DNA of 64,000 nucleotides from Paenibacillus crassostreae (GCF_001857945.1 NZ_CP017770.1:2604001-2668000), one strand, 5' to 3'; numbered from the stretch's first letter, positions 26,891 through 36,188 are shown. The notes: a model not told the origin generated them from the letters alone. Program-made: numbers and translations.

Positions 26891-26919
26891 CTTAGAGGCG
26901 CTTGCTTGTAACATGCCCT

Positions 26920-26960
26920 TATAGGTCTAATGGAAGCCACCGGCTTAGCCAGTGGTTATG
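26920..26960. other. Short hairpin, possible IS200/IS605-like end
   Basis: GGAAGCCACCGGCTTAGCCA then GTGGTTATG resembles the subterminal hairpins of IS200/IS605-type elements. No transposase is present. Weak call. Confidence 0.25.
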
Positions 26961-27118
26961 AATTGTGTTCCTTCAGGTTGGGGGTAAAATCAACAAATTT
27001 TAATATAAATCGACAGAAAAGCTGCTTTTCTTTTAACAAAAAATGATTATGCTATGGAAGGAAGTATTTCCGGTATCGATAACATATAGGCGATTACAGT
27101 GCGAAAGGGATACAGATA

Positions 27119-27589
27119 ATGCATAAGGATATTATCGCGGTTGAAGGAAAGCTCACTCCGTGTAGTTCTAAAACACATATTACTTACCAGTTTCACTTGG
27201 ATCACCCCTTGTCTTCACTGGAGATCGAATTCAGGTATGCTCCCAAACAATTTTTAGACAGGGAAGCATCACAGCCACTTATTATAGAAGCTATCGGGAC
27301 ATACTCCGATCCGGCTTGGGTGGAATTGCACAAGAAACAATGGAATGATTTCTACCCCCTGCAGAATTTAATGACATTATCTCTGGATAGCCCCAAGGGC
27401 TTCCGCGGCTCTGCACATCGGCATGCTCCAGAGCAGCAGCATATGATCTGTCCGGATGGGAGCAAGACTTCTCCTGGATTCATCGCCGGGGATGTTCCTT
27501 CCGGAGTATGGAAGGTAACAATCAGCGTGCATTGTGTTGTTACACCGGAGTGCCGCTATGAATTATTCGTGAGGGGGACTGACAGATGA
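27119..27589 (+). CDS. Hypothetical protein of the PHP/GDPD operon
   Basis: 156-aa soluble protein, rich in beta-type segments (YQFHLDHPLSSLEIEFRYAP at 20-40, VWKVTISVHCVV near the end), with no signal peptide. It overlaps the PHP gene by four bases (ATGA), so they are coupled. I do not know its fold with certainty; it resembles the beta-sandwich partner often found beside or fused to CehA/McbA-type hydrolases. GAAAGGG lies upstream of the ATG. Confidence 0.8.
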   Translation: MHKDIIAVEGKLTPCSSKTHITYQFHLDHPLSSLEIEFRYAPKQFLDREASQPLIIEAIGTYSDPAWVELHKKQWNDFYPLQNLMTLSLDSPKGFRGSAHRHAPEQQHMICPDGSKTSPGFIAGDVPSGVWKVTISVHCVVTPECRYELFVRGTDR

Positions 27590-28599
27590 GATGGATTCCA
27601 TTCGAGCTTCATACCCATACGATTCATAGTGATGGGACACATTCTCTGCTGGAGATGTGCCGGGCAGCCGCAGAGCTTGGGCTCGGAGGCATTGCTCTTA
27701 CAGACCATAACACCGTATCGGGACTGGCAGATGCCGAAGCTGTCAGCGGGCAGACAGGAATTACCATCATTCCCGGAATGGAGTGGACGACATTCTACGG
27801 TCATATGCTGACCCTTGGCGCTCCTTATTGCGAATGGAGGGATCTCGGTCCCTACGATATTCATAAGGGCATCGCACGTGTTCATGAGAAGGAAGGCATT
27901 GTGGGTATCGCTCATCCCTACAGCTTCGGCAGTCCAATCTGTACAGGCTGCCACTGGGATTACACCGTAAGCGACTGGAATCAGATTGATTATATGGAGG
28001 TATGGCATGAGACGATGCCTTCCATGAAGAATCATAATGTGCCTGCCTTCAGACAATGGACCGAGCTACTGAACGAGGGGTACCAGATATCCGCTACAGC
28101 TGGCCGGGATTGGCATAGATCCGATCCGGCTGACAATCTGGCGGCTTACACGTATATCGGCCTTCCAGATGCACCATTTCCGCATTCATTAACTTCCATC
28201 ATTGCCGCAATCAGGAAGGGACAGATCTGCTTGAGCATGGGGCCGCTTCTGGAAGTCAGTCTCGCTCTTGGAGCTGACCAATATGGACTTGGAGACGAGG
28301 TTTCCTTAGCCATCAGGGAGACTCATCCTTTTGCCGAGCTGACTGTGCAGATCACACGATCAACCCAGCCTGAGCGTTCATGGGGAGCAGACGAGGGCAG
28401 CCTAATCATCGTAGATTCTAATCTGGGGGAGCTGGCAAAAGTACCGGCTTCCAAGTATGTCGGATTGCCTATTATGCTGACAACCGCAGGATTGGTATGG
28501 CTGCGTGTGCGGCTGTTCGGCACGTTCGACGGAATCCTGACAACCATTGCTTGCACCAATGCGATTTATTTCGTAAACGGGCAGCGGGACGAAGAATAA
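27586..28599 (+). CDS. PHP-domain metallohydrolase, CehA/McbA family
   Basis: 337-aa enzyme with the PHP trinuclear metal site: HTHTIHSDGTH (residues 7-17), LTDHNT, an E in GMEWTTF, IAHPYS, and the late pair AGRDWHRSD. Such enzymes hydrolyse phosphoesters or, in CehA/McbA, carbamate esters. A beta-rich C-terminal domain (about 225-337) follows. Sits between a coupled hypothetical gene and a glycerophosphodiester-phosphodiesterase-like gene in a sugar-ABC context, which favours a phosphodiester or phosphomonoester substrate (inference). Confidence 0.9.
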   Translation: MRWIPFELHTHTIHSDGTHSLLEMCRAAAELGLGGIALTDHNTVSGLADAEAVSGQTGITIIPGMEWTTFYGHMLTLGAPYCEWRDLGPYDIHKGIARVHEKEGIVGIAHPYSFGSPICTGCHWDYTVSDWNQIDYMEVWHETMPSMKNHNVPAFRQWTELLNEGYQISATAGRDWHRSDPADNLAAYTYIGLPDAPFPHSLTSIIAAIRKGQICLSMGPLLEVSLALGADQYGLGDEVSLAIRETHPFAELTVQITRSTQPERSWGADEGSLIIVDSNLGELAKVPASKYVGLPIMLTTAGLVWLRVRLFGTFDGILTTIACTNAIYFVNGQRDEE

Positions 28600-28618
28600 T
28601 TGTAAAAGAGGGATAGAG

Positions 28619-29320
28619 ATGCAATATCCGAAGCTGATCGCCCATACAGGCTGCGAGGGAACGAGCTACAATTCGCTTGAATCCTGTGAAGCCGGAATGA
28701 AGGCGGGTGCTCCTATTTTAGAAGTGGATGTCAGAGCAACTAAGGATAAAGTGGCTGTTCTCCAGCACGATGAAGAACCTTACGTCAACCTTTTGAATTA
28801 TGGGCAACTGATGGAGACAGGGCAGAATCCGGAGACGCTGAACCGGGTATTAACACGGTTCAGTCAGCTACCCGTCGGCTTCAATCTGGATCTCAAGACA
28901 GAAGAAGCGGCAGTGGCGGCCATAGCTGATGTAACAGCCACAGCTACCTGGAGCCAAGTATGGTTCACCGGGGCAACACGGCTGATAGAAAATTCCGGAT
29001 ATTCCAGACATGTAATGTGGAACTTACCGAAGGAGCTCTGTGAGTTGGACGAAGTAAGCTATCGGCAGCAAGCGGCAGAGCTATGCCAGCGAGCGGCTGA
29101 ATCAAAGTTCGGCGGTGTGAATCTCCACTATGAAAGCTGTCGGCCTTATCTGGTTGAGCAGGCACATCTTCACAGGCTGCAGGTGTGGATCTATACATTA
29201 CCCGATGATCAGAACTTGTTCTTCAATTATATGCACATGGGCGTAGATGCAGTGTCTGTCTATGAGGTGAAGAAATTTGCAGCACTGAGAGCTATTATGC
29301 CTGAGGACGGACGGGCATGA
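28619..29320 (+). CDS. Glycerophosphodiester phosphodiesterase family protein (atypical motif)
   Basis: 233-aa TIM-barrel protein of the GDPD family. Metal ligands EVD and the catalytic HD (VLQHDEEP) are present, and a late FNLDLKTEE gives the third acidic ligand. But the usual HRG...PENT lead is IAHTGCEGTSYNS, so the phosphate-binding Arg is replaced by Thr. It may still cut glycerophosphodiesters or a different diester. There is no signal peptide, so it acts on imported substrate. It overlaps the MATE gene by four bases. Confidence 0.82.
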   Translation: MQYPKLIAHTGCEGTSYNSLESCEAGMKAGAPILEVDVRATKDKVAVLQHDEEPYVNLLNYGQLMETGQNPETLNRVLTRFSQLPVGFNLDLKTEEAAVAAIADVTATATWSQVWFTGATRLIENSGYSRHVMWNLPKELCELDEVSYRQQAAELCQRAAESKFGGVNLHYESCRPYLVEQAHLHRLQVWIYTLPDDQNLFFNYMHMGVDAVSVYEVKKFAALRAIMPEDGRA

Positions 29321-30705
29321 AGGGCAGCCCTACCCCCTTCACCCTACTAGGATTGGCCGGGCCGCTGTTTCTGAGCCAACTGGTGCAGACGGTTATCTTC
29401 ACAATCGATACCTTGATGCTTAGCAATTATTCTGATCTTGCCGTTGCCGCCGTAGGCACGGTCTCGCAATTGCTTTCTACCGTCAATCTGCTGTTCGGAT
29501 TCGCCACTGTGGGGACTGGAATCGTCATGAGTCAATTGAACGGCTCGGGGAAACGGGCCGAGGCGACCGGTATCGCCCAGACCGCATTAATAGCGAATTT
29601 GCTGCTCGGCGGTATAGCTAGCATTGTGTTGTTTTTGTTCCCTGAACCGATTCTGCGCGCCATCTCCTTGCCGGAAGAATTAATACAATACGGGACAGCT
29701 TTTCTATCGGTTACAGGACTTGCCTCCTTTGCCACGGCCTTTATTATGACTGCGGAAATGACCTTGCGCATGAACGGCATGGTTAAGCGGATGCTCCTGC
29801 TGTCCTTCACGATGGTCGCTCTCAATACGGTTGGCAATTATATGGTGCTGTATGAACCGTTCGGTCTGGCTTCCTATGGTGTTGAAGGAGTGGCATGGGT
29901 AACCTTCGGGAGCAAGCTGGTTGGCGTAGCTTTGGCAGTTGTCCTGTTGATCCGCGCCATGGGTCATACTCTGTTCAGCGTCAAAGGCATCTCACTCCGT
30001 TTAGCTGATTTACGGGAGATCTTCAAGCTGGGCATTCCCTCAGCAGGTGAGAATCTCTCCTATTCTGCTTCACAGGTTGTCATTATGATGATCGCGACGC
30101 TCCTTGGGACTACGGCTATCACCACCAAGATATACACACAGACGCTTACCGGATATATCTTCCTGGTGTCTGTGTCTATCGGTCAGGCGACCTCAATTAT
30201 GATTGGGCATCTGATTGGAGCTGGAGATCCGGAGAAAGCGAGAGCCACCGGGCTCAGGCATCTGAAGATCGGACTCTTCCTGAGTGTCTCCGTCAGCCTG
30301 GTGCTGTATCTGGTATCCAAGCCACTGATGGGTCTGTTCACAGATGACATTAATGTGATTAACATGTCTGCCAATCTGATCCTGCTGTCCGTTCTGCTGG
30401 AAGCTGCCCGTGCTTGCAATGTCATTATGATCGCTTCGCTGAATGCGAGCGGTGAAGTGAAGTATCCTGTTATGATGGGCCTAATTTTGATGTGGGGAGT
30501 AAGCATCCCTGCGGCTTATCTGTTCGGGATCGTATGGGGCCATGGGATATATGGTATTTGGCTAGCTTTTATTATTGATGAATGGATCAGAGCCTACTTC
30601 ATGATCCGGCGCTGGAGATCAGGGAAGTGGCGGCAGATCCGCTTGTCTGCTGTCAATACCAATCGCACAAGCACAGAATTGCAGCGCGATGTTGGTACAA
30701 TTTAA
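29317..30705 (+). CDS. MATE family efflux transporter
   Basis: 462-aa membrane protein with twelve predicted helices in two six-helix halves. Lead segment GLAGPLFLSQLVQTVIFTID and VAAVGTVSQLL are typical of the family. It uses a Na+ or H+ gradient to export organic cations or other compounds. Coupled by ATGA overlap to the GDPD-like gene, which is an unusual partner; it may export a by-product of the pathway, or simply be part of a resistance-type cluster. Confidence 0.9.
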   Translation: MKGSPTPFTLLGLAGPLFLSQLVQTVIFTIDTLMLSNYSDLAVAAVGTVSQLLSTVNLLFGFATVGTGIVMSQLNGSGKRAEATGIAQTALIANLLLGGIASIVLFLFPEPILRAISLPEELIQYGTAFLSVTGLASFATAFIMTAEMTLRMNGMVKRMLLLSFTMVALNTVGNYMVLYEPFGLASYGVEGVAWVTFGSKLVGVALAVVLLIRAMGHTLFSVKGISLRLADLREIFKLGIPSAGENLSYSASQVVIMMIATLLGTTAITTKIYTQTLTGYIFLVSVSIGQATSIMIGHLIGAGDPEKARATGLRHLKIGLFLSVSVSLVLYLVSKPLMGLFTDDINVINMSANLILLSVLLEAARACNVIMIASLNASGEVKYPVMMGLILMWGVSIPAAYLFGIVWGHGIYGIWLAFIIDEWIRAYFMIRRWRSGKWRQIRLSAVNTNRTSTELQRDVGTI

Positions 30706-30851
30706 CGTTAACTTTACACAATATAATTAAGCCCTAACATTACAGATTTACAATAAAAATAAAGGGATAGTAAAGCATGGCTGAAACTGGTAACGATATC
30801 ATATTGCCTTTTCAAAATCTCTGAAACTAATAGGAGGGAGGGACAGTTCTT

Positions 30852-31781
30852 TTGTCCAACCAAATGTCAAAGGCTACACCGCTCGGCGTCCTAGATCAAC
30901 GCATGCTGCGTAAACGCAACAAAATGCTCCGGAGGCAGCCTACGCTTGCCTGGTACCTGTTTCTTCTGCCCACCTTACTTGGTATTGCGGTGTTCATGAT
31001 CTACCCGCTGGCCGAGTCGCTGCGGCTTAGCTTCACCAAGGGGGCTGATGAGCGGTTCGTTGGACTGCAGAATTACGTAAGTGTGCTAGAGTCAGGCACC
31101 TTCTGGTATTCCGTGTACAACACGCTCTACATTACCGTCTTCCAGCTTCTGATTGCCATTCCACTTGGTTTCATCATTGCTTGTCTAATCAACAATTTAC
31201 GGCGTGGATCAAACTTCTTCAAGGTGCTGTTCTACCTGCCCAACGTTACTTCCATTGTTGCGGCTGCTACTGTCTTTCTGGCGCTTCTTCACCCGGATGG
31301 GCCACTCAACTATGTGGTGCAATTGTTGGGCTTCGAGAAGCTGGTCTGGCTGTCACAGCCCCTCTCTGCCAGGTGGGGTGCGATCATTCTCTCAGTTTGG
31401 CATTGGCTGGGCTTCGTCATCATTATTAATCTGGCCAATTTGCAGGCAATATCAAGCGACTACTATGAAGCGGCTTCCATAGATGGGGCTTCAGGCTTCA
31501 AACAGTGGCTGTACATCACCCTGCCGAATATGGTTGGAAGTCTGACGGTCCTGTTTGTAATTGGCTGGATCGGCGGCTTGCAGCGGTTCTCCGATGCTTA
31601 TATGCTCGGCGGCTTGCAGGGAAGTCCAGCGCGTTCCTTGCATACGGTTGTCGGGTTTATATTCGAGAGAGGGTTCGGTGGCTATGAATATGGTCTGGCC
31701 TCTGCGGCGTCATATATTCTATTCTTCTTTATTCTTGCTTTCACTTATGTCAATACCAAGGTTACGAAAATGAAAATATAA
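30852..31781 (+). CDS. Sugar-type ABC transporter permease, MalF/UgpA type
   Basis: 309-aa membrane subunit, six helices starting at about residue 32 (WYLFLLPTLLGIAVFMIYPL). EAA loop: YYEAASIDGASGFKQWLYIT then LPNM. TTG is taken as start because GGAGGGAGGG lies about nine bases upstream; an ATG at 30864 is the alternative. First gene of a permease-permease-binding protein set that has no ATPase gene. Confidence 0.93.
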   Translation: MSNQMSKATPLGVLDQRMLRKRNKMLRRQPTLAWYLFLLPTLLGIAVFMIYPLAESLRLSFTKGADERFVGLQNYVSVLESGTFWYSVYNTLYITVFQLLIAIPLGFIIACLINNLRRGSNFFKVLFYLPNVTSIVAAATVFLALLHPDGPLNYVVQLLGFEKLVWLSQPLSARWGAIILSVWHWLGFVIIINLANLQAISSDYYEAASIDGASGFKQWLYITLPNMVGSLTVLFVIGWIGGLQRFSDAYMLGGLQGSPARSLHTVVGFIFERGFGGYEYGLASAASYILFFFILAFTYVNTKVTKMKI

Positions 31782-31797
31782 GGAGGAGACTAGTAAC

Positions 31798-32643
31798 ATG
31801 TTGAGCGCAACAGGAAAAGGGAAATTGATTAGCGGAGTGCTGTTCCTGCTCCTGCTTGGATTGGGTGTGCTGATGTTGTACCCCTTTCTCTGGATGATAA
31901 GCGTCAGCTTGGAAAGAACCAGCAACATAGCCGTTCCGTTCCCACCGCGGCTAATTCCTGAACAGTTTTCCTTCTTCAATTATAAGCTGGTATTCGAGAA
32001 TGGGGTTCTGTTCAAGACCTATGCCAATTCAGCAATCATCTCATTGTTCAGTGTCATACTCAGCGTGTCTTCAGCCCTGCTGGCCGGATATGCCTTCTCC
32101 AGGGGGGAATTCAGAGGCAAGAAATTACTATTCTTCGCAGTCCTGGCTACCATGATGATTCCGTTCGAGGCCAGACTGATTCCGATGTTCAGTATGTTCA
32201 ATGATCTCGGGATGATTAATACGAAATACCCTCTGATATTTCCTGCTATTATTAATGCGCTTGGCATTGTGCTGGTGAAGCAGTATTTTGACCGTCTTCC
32301 TGAAGGGTTGCGTGAATCAGCAAAAATTGATGGAGCCAATGAGTTCACGATCTTTTTCCGTATTTTTGCTCCCCTGAGCGGGCCGATTACAGCAACGCTG
32401 GCGATCCTGGCCTTCCAGGACAGTTGGAATTCCTTCCTGTGGCCGCTCGTTGTCATCAACGATCAGGATATGAAGACCGTACCGTTATTTCTGTCCAGCT
32501 TCTCTTCAGAGAATGGTAGCCGGTGGGTGGGGGTTACGATGGCTACAGCGGCAATGAGTATTCTGCCGATCGTGATTGTATTTCTATTTTTACAAAAATA
32601 TATTATTCGCAGTATTGCCCTTAGCGGCTTGAAGGGAGAGTGA
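31798..32643 (+). CDS. Sugar-type ABC transporter permease, MalG/UgpE type
   Basis: 281-aa membrane subunit, six helices, EAA loop LRESAKIDGANEFTIFFRIF then APLSGP, C-terminus SIALSGLKGE. The ATG follows AAGGAGGAG at good spacing, 16 bases after the first permease. It forms the membrane channel together with that permease. Confidence 0.94.
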   Translation: MLSATGKGKLISGVLFLLLLGLGVLMLYPFLWMISVSLERTSNIAVPFPPRLIPEQFSFFNYKLVFENGVLFKTYANSAIISLFSVILSVSSALLAGYAFSRGEFRGKKLLFFAVLATMMIPFEARLIPMFSMFNDLGMINTKYPLIFPAIINALGIVLVKQYFDRLPEGLRESAKIDGANEFTIFFRIFAPLSGPITATLAILAFQDSWNSFLWPLVVINDQDMKTVPLFLSSFSSENGSRWVGVTMATAAMSILPIVIVFLFLQKYIIRSIALSGLKGE

Positions 32644-32738
32644 TAGCCGAAGATTACTAGGTCACCTTAAAGAGGCGGGAATGGTAAGCAGGTAAGTGGC
32701 AATTTATAAAAAATATATTGGAGTTGGGAGAGCTAATC

Positions 32739-34142
32739 ATGTTTAATAAATTGACTTTGAAGTTGATAGGAACGCTGCTGGCATCCACTATGATTCTAAG
32801 TGCATGTGGGACAAACGGTAATTCGAACGGGGCAGTGAAGACCAACAGTGAGCCGGCAGCAACTGAAAGCACCAGTAATGCAGCGGTGACGAATGAAGCG
32901 CCGACAGGAAAACTGAAAGTGCAGCTTGTAGGCGATTTCTCGCTGGAGGATAAGACCGATCCAGTCTCAGGCAAAACCTCCAAGGGTGTTAAGGTGCTGA
33001 AAGAGGAGTTTGAGAAGCAGTATCCTAACACAGAAGTCGAGTTTGTACTTATGGGCTGGGATAACTATAACGAGAAGACTCAAACTATGCTTCAGTCCGG
33101 AGCAGCCGATGTATATCAGGTGCCGGGGATTGCCGCTCTTGTCGAGCAAGGACTGCTGGAGCCGTTGCAGCCATACATCGATAAAGACAGTTATGATCTG
33201 GGAAGCTATCTGGCTGGGCAGGTGGATGGCTGGAAGGCCTTGGGACCGGATGATCAGGAGTTGCAGATTTATGGCCTGCCCTTTATCGGTGATGCGCGGG
33301 TAATTGTATACGACCGTCAATTGTTCGATGATTGGGGCTTGGAATATCTCTCCGAGTCTCCGACGATCGAGGAAGTCCTGGAGAAAGCCGCCAAGATGAC
33401 AGGCAAAAACCCCAAGACGGGCGAACAGAACTATGGTCTGACCTTCAAGGGAGCCGATGCTGCCGATACTGTGATGAATATTAATGAATCGCTGGGTGGA
33501 CAATGGGGCAACGGGTTCTTGTGGAAGGATATGAAGCTGGACTTCGATAGCAAGACCATGGTGCAATCGATGGATTTGATGAAAGAAGTGCTCAAGTATG
33601 CTCCAGAGGGCATAATGGCCGGACAAGGCGCAGAAAATTTCCTGACGGAAAAAAACAACATTGCGATCAACTTGCGTGAATCTCCGGGATTCATCAATAG
33701 TCTGGCCAATTTTAGGCTGGAAGACCGCTACCAGGCAGCCTTGCTGTTCAAAAATCAGACAACAGGTATGGGCGGCATGTTCGCCGGAAGTCCGTTCGCA
33801 ATCGGAGCATCCAGCAGCAATAAAGACCTGGCTTGGGAATGGTTGAAATTCAGCGGCAGCGAGTTCTTCCAGCAATATATGTGGGAAGAACAGCGTTCGC
33901 AGAGTATGCCGGTCATCAAGGCAGCTGAGGAATGGCCTTCTGTGCAGGAGATTGGACAAATGGATATTATTCTGAAGCAAATGAGCCAGCTGTGGACACC
34001 TCGTTATCCATATCGCTCCGGTCAACCGCGCTATATTCTGTCAGAAAATGTGGAACGTGTCCTGTTAGATGAACTAAGTGCGGCCGAAGGAATGAAGAAG
34101 GCCCAGGAAGAAGGTACCAAATGGTTGGCTGATCAGCAATAA
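32739..34142 (+). CDS. ABC transporter solute-binding lipoprotein
   Basis: 467-aa extracellular binding protein. Start at MFNKLTLKL, with GGGAGAG 7 bases upstream, gives a lipobox LSAC (Cys23). The TTG at 32718 that extends the frame lacks a ribosome site. Low-complexity linker rich in Asn, Ser and Ala, then the family fold (LKVQLVGDFS; VEFVLMGWDNY; IYGLPFIGDARVIVYDRQLF). Resembles sugar or glycerol-phosphate binding proteins; with the GDPD-like and PHP genes upstream a phosphodiester or its polyol is a reasonable guess. Confidence 0.92.
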   Translation: MFNKLTLKLIGTLLASTMILSACGTNGNSNGAVKTNSEPAATESTSNAAVTNEAPTGKLKVQLVGDFSLEDKTDPVSGKTSKGVKVLKEEFEKQYPNTEVEFVLMGWDNYNEKTQTMLQSGAADVYQVPGIAALVEQGLLEPLQPYIDKDSYDLGSYLAGQVDGWKALGPDDQELQIYGLPFIGDARVIVYDRQLFDDWGLEYLSESPTIEEVLEKAAKMTGKNPKTGEQNYGLTFKGADAADTVMNINESLGGQWGNGFLWKDMKLDFDSKTMVQSMDLMKEVLKYAPEGIMAGQGAENFLTEKNNIAINLRESPGFINSLANFRLEDRYQAALLFKNQTTGMGGMFAGSPFAIGASSSNKDLAWEWLKFSGSEFFQQYMWEEQRSQSMPVIKAAEEWPSVQEIGQMDIILKQMSQLWTPRYPYRSGQPRYILSENVERVLLDELSAAEGMKKAQEEGTKWLADQQ

Positions 34143-34200
34143 TGCTGTGATGTAAGCTATATAGAAGTCTGGCCCGGCCTCATACCCCCTAGTTCGATTG

Positions 34201-34232
34201 TGAAGGACGCCCAATCAGGGTGTCCTTCATTT
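34201..34232 (+). terminator. Terminator after the binding-protein gene
   Basis: TGAAGGACGCCC-AATCA-GGGTGTCCTTCA, a 12-base stem with one G-U pair. It runs straight into repeat copy E. Confidence 0.8.
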
Positions 34233-34284
34233 CGCACTATCGATGTTACGCTGAACCGTATCATAAGTAGGGCGAAATTTTTCG
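34230..34284 (+). repeat. Dispersed palindromic repeat, copy E
   Basis: TTTCGCACTATCGATGTTAC, GCTGAACCGTATCATAAGTA, GGGCGAAATTTTTCGG. Nearly identical to copy C in the core. Confidence 0.8.
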
Positions 34285-34352
34285 GTGAGAAGAGCGTAAC
34301 GACACGGAAGGAGGCTGAGTTGAGTAGAAGTAGTGCATGGAATAGAAGAAGA

Positions 34353-34390
34353 GGCCCGATTAGCTTGGTTGCAGCTAATACGGGCCTTCT
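34353..34390. terminator. Hairpin, probable terminator
   Basis: GGCCCG-A-TTAGC, loop TTGGTTGCA, GCTAA-TA-CGGGCC, followed by TTCTTATT. No intact gene ends just before it on the + strand. Confidence 0.6.
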
Positions 34391-34719
34391 TATTACGAAT
34401 AATGACAAGCTTTGCGGCAGAATGTAATCAAGTTCCAGTATTCTATGAATGTCTATGCCTGTTCAATTAGCTGGAGTAATCTTGACAACGTACTGGAGTA
34501 AATCGAGTCCCGCCGATGCACAAAGGTAAAATTGGATATCCTTAACTAAAAATGCCCTCTCGAAGTTAAGGGTGTTAAGTGTTTAATAAAATATTTCATA
34601 ACAGTTGCATTAAACTGCCAGTTCGTAAGTGAGACTACTCCCAATAAAGTTTTTTATGGCAATATCTAAAGTGATTCTACACAATAACATCATGGCTTTC
34701 TGGCACCGAAATATTCAAA
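34391..34719. other. No gene recognised
   Basis: AT-rich spacer between the hairpin at 34353 and the end of the TetR gene. No coding potential or clear signal seen. Confidence 0.5.
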
Positions 34720-35301
34720 TTACTTAAGCAATGTAAGTATCACTTCTAGAGTATTATCAACAAATGATCGTTCCGGACGAGACTTCATCATCACGGTTAG
34801 TCCAATTAATGATACAACAAGTGCCTGTGCACAAGCCTTGGCGTTCACTCCGATTTCAAATTCACCTGATTGTATACCTCGTTCAATTGTTTCCTGGAAT
34901 ATGACCGAAAGGTACATCTGATGTTCCCTTGTAAGGATTTCAAACTTTTCATCATGAGGCGCAAGTTCGACCATCGTATTGATGCAAAAACATCCTCGGC
35001 TGGAACTCTCTTTATACTCGTCTGCAACTACACCTTCGAAAAAGGCGCGAAATGCTTCTTTTGCAGATGGATTGTTTTGAAGTCTGTTTCGGACATAGGA
35101 AGCATGGAGCTTCGTATATTTGCGAAGCGCAGCTTCGAACAATTCCTTTTTGTCTCCAAAAGCTGAATATATACTTGGTCGTTGAATTCCCATTCTGGAA
35201 GTTAAATCACTTAATGAGGTAGATTCATATCCCTTCTCCCAAAATAGTTGCATAGCTGCATCTAATGCTTTTTCAACGTCAAATTCACGGGTTCGTGCCA
35301 T
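34720..35301 (-). CDS. TetR family transcriptional regulator
   Basis: 193-aa regulator: N-terminal helix-turn-helix (AAMQLFWEKGYESTSLSDLT, then GIQRPSIYSAFGDKKELF), and a ligand-binding helical domain with CFCINTMVELAP. A TTG at 35307 is possible, but the ATG at 35301 has GAGG 8 bases upstream. Two matching TACCGATCAGTA sites flank the divergent promoters of the next two genes and are its likely operators. Confidence 0.92.
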   Translation of the reverse strand: MARTREFDVEKALDAAMQLFWEKGYESTSLSDLTSRMGIQRPSIYSAFGDKKELFEAALRKYTKLHASYVRNRLQNNPSAKEAFRAFFEGVVADEYKESSSRGCFCINTMVELAPHDEKFEILTREHQMYLSVIFQETIERGIQSGEFEIGVNAKACAQALVVSLIGLTVMMKSRPERSFVDNTLEVILTLLK

Positions 35302-35405
35302 ATCCAATACCTCTTTTCATATCATGCAGATTTTTATCATTCCGATCTCATCTCATAGCACGTTCAATGCTTCTGTGGAATTTATCAAGCACTGAAGTTA
35401 TAAAA

Positions 35406-35966
35406 TCATTTTTGATTCTTTTTTAGTTGTTCAATCAATCCGAATCTGTCTATTTCAATCCAATATTCCACTATTTTTTGATTCTCTAATCGGTATACAG
35501 CACTAGCTATTTCAACAACCTCTTTACCAGTTGGCAGATAGCCCTCATATTCACCAATGTGTTTCCCTGTCTGCTTCCATCTGATATATACTTTTTGGTT
35601 TTGTGATATTATCTCTTCAATTTCTATCATATAATCCCCGAAGTATTCTTTCATTTCTTTTACATGATCTGCATAATTCTTTGGAGTTCGTATTATAGAC
35701 ATCCTATTTTCTGAATTCATTTGATGCGCGGTTATCTCATTTGCCATAAATAACTCTGCTTGTCCGGGATCGTATCCAGATCTGACAACTTCAATAAATT
35801 TCTTTATAACTTGTTCGTTTGTCAGTGATGAATGGTTTTGCAATCGTTGTGTAACTCTTGGAGATGTCGAAACGCTCAATGATGTCTCTCTGTGCCCCTT
35901 TTTCTCAGATGGTAGCTTCATTGTGGATAACGCCCTCTCCTTATAAAATTGCCGTTGCAGTACCAT
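35406..35966 (-). CDS. SnoaL-like / ester cyclase family protein
   Basis: 186-aa product; residues 60 onward form a SnoaL/NTF2-like barrel: EQVIKKFIEVVRSGYDP, FMANEITAHQM, VYIRWKQTGKHIGEYEGYLP, VYRLENQKIVEYWIEID. Family members are small polyketide cyclases or isomerases, or simply ligand-binding. The ATG at 35966 has GGGAGG six bases upstream. Later ATGs, such as 35921, are less well supported. Divergent from an MFS transporter with shared TetR-type operators. Confidence 0.85.
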   Translation of the reverse strand: MVLQRQFYKERALSTMKLPSEKKGHRETSLSVSTSPRVTQRLQNHSSLTNEQVIKKFIEVVRSGYDPGQAELFMANEITAHQMNSENRMSIIRTPKNYADHVKEMKEYFGDYMIEIEEIISQNQKVYIRWKQTGKHIGEYEGYLPTGKEVVEIASAVYRLENQKIVEYWIEIDRFGLIEQLKKNQK

Positions 35967-35988
35967 GTACAACCTCCCATACATAAAA

Positions 35989-36000
35989 TACCGATCAGTA
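35989..36000. promoter_or_regulatory. TetR-type operator candidate 1
   Basis: TACCGATCAGTA, an imperfect palindrome (TAC-GATC-GTA), followed by CTTTATTAT. It lies 23 bases upstream of the ester cyclase start. Confidence 0.65.
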
Positions 36001-36176
36001 CTTTATTATTCTATTATTTGAAGTTATCCTTGTCAAATGCTTGTTACTTTTATAAAGATTCAATCCTTTATTATAACAACAAAAAGGGTTCGTAATTAGA
36101 TATATCCAAACGAATTTGTCTAAATTATCTTGACAGAAAGAGTTTTCACGAGTTACATTCATTAAAAACTATATTA

Positions 36177-36188
36177 TACCGATCAGTA
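36177..36188. promoter_or_regulatory. TetR-type operator candidate 2
   Basis: Second exact copy of TACCGATCAGTA, 54 bases upstream of the MFS gene. Context (AT-rich with TTTTAT after) is the same as in copy 1. Confidence 0.65.

Noticed and set aside
27556..28056. Minus-strand frame of 166 codons
   Set aside because: Antisense to the PHP-domain gene, which has clear metal motifs; no homology-like features.
32967..34025. Long open frame (352 codons) on the minus strand
   Set aside because: It lies fully antisense to the well-supported binding-protein gene, and its composition (Leu/Gln/His-rich, no domain) is that of a shadow frame.
34200..34427. 75-codon frame after the binding-protein gene
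   Set aside because: It crosses a terminator, repeat copy E and a second hairpin, so it is not a gene.
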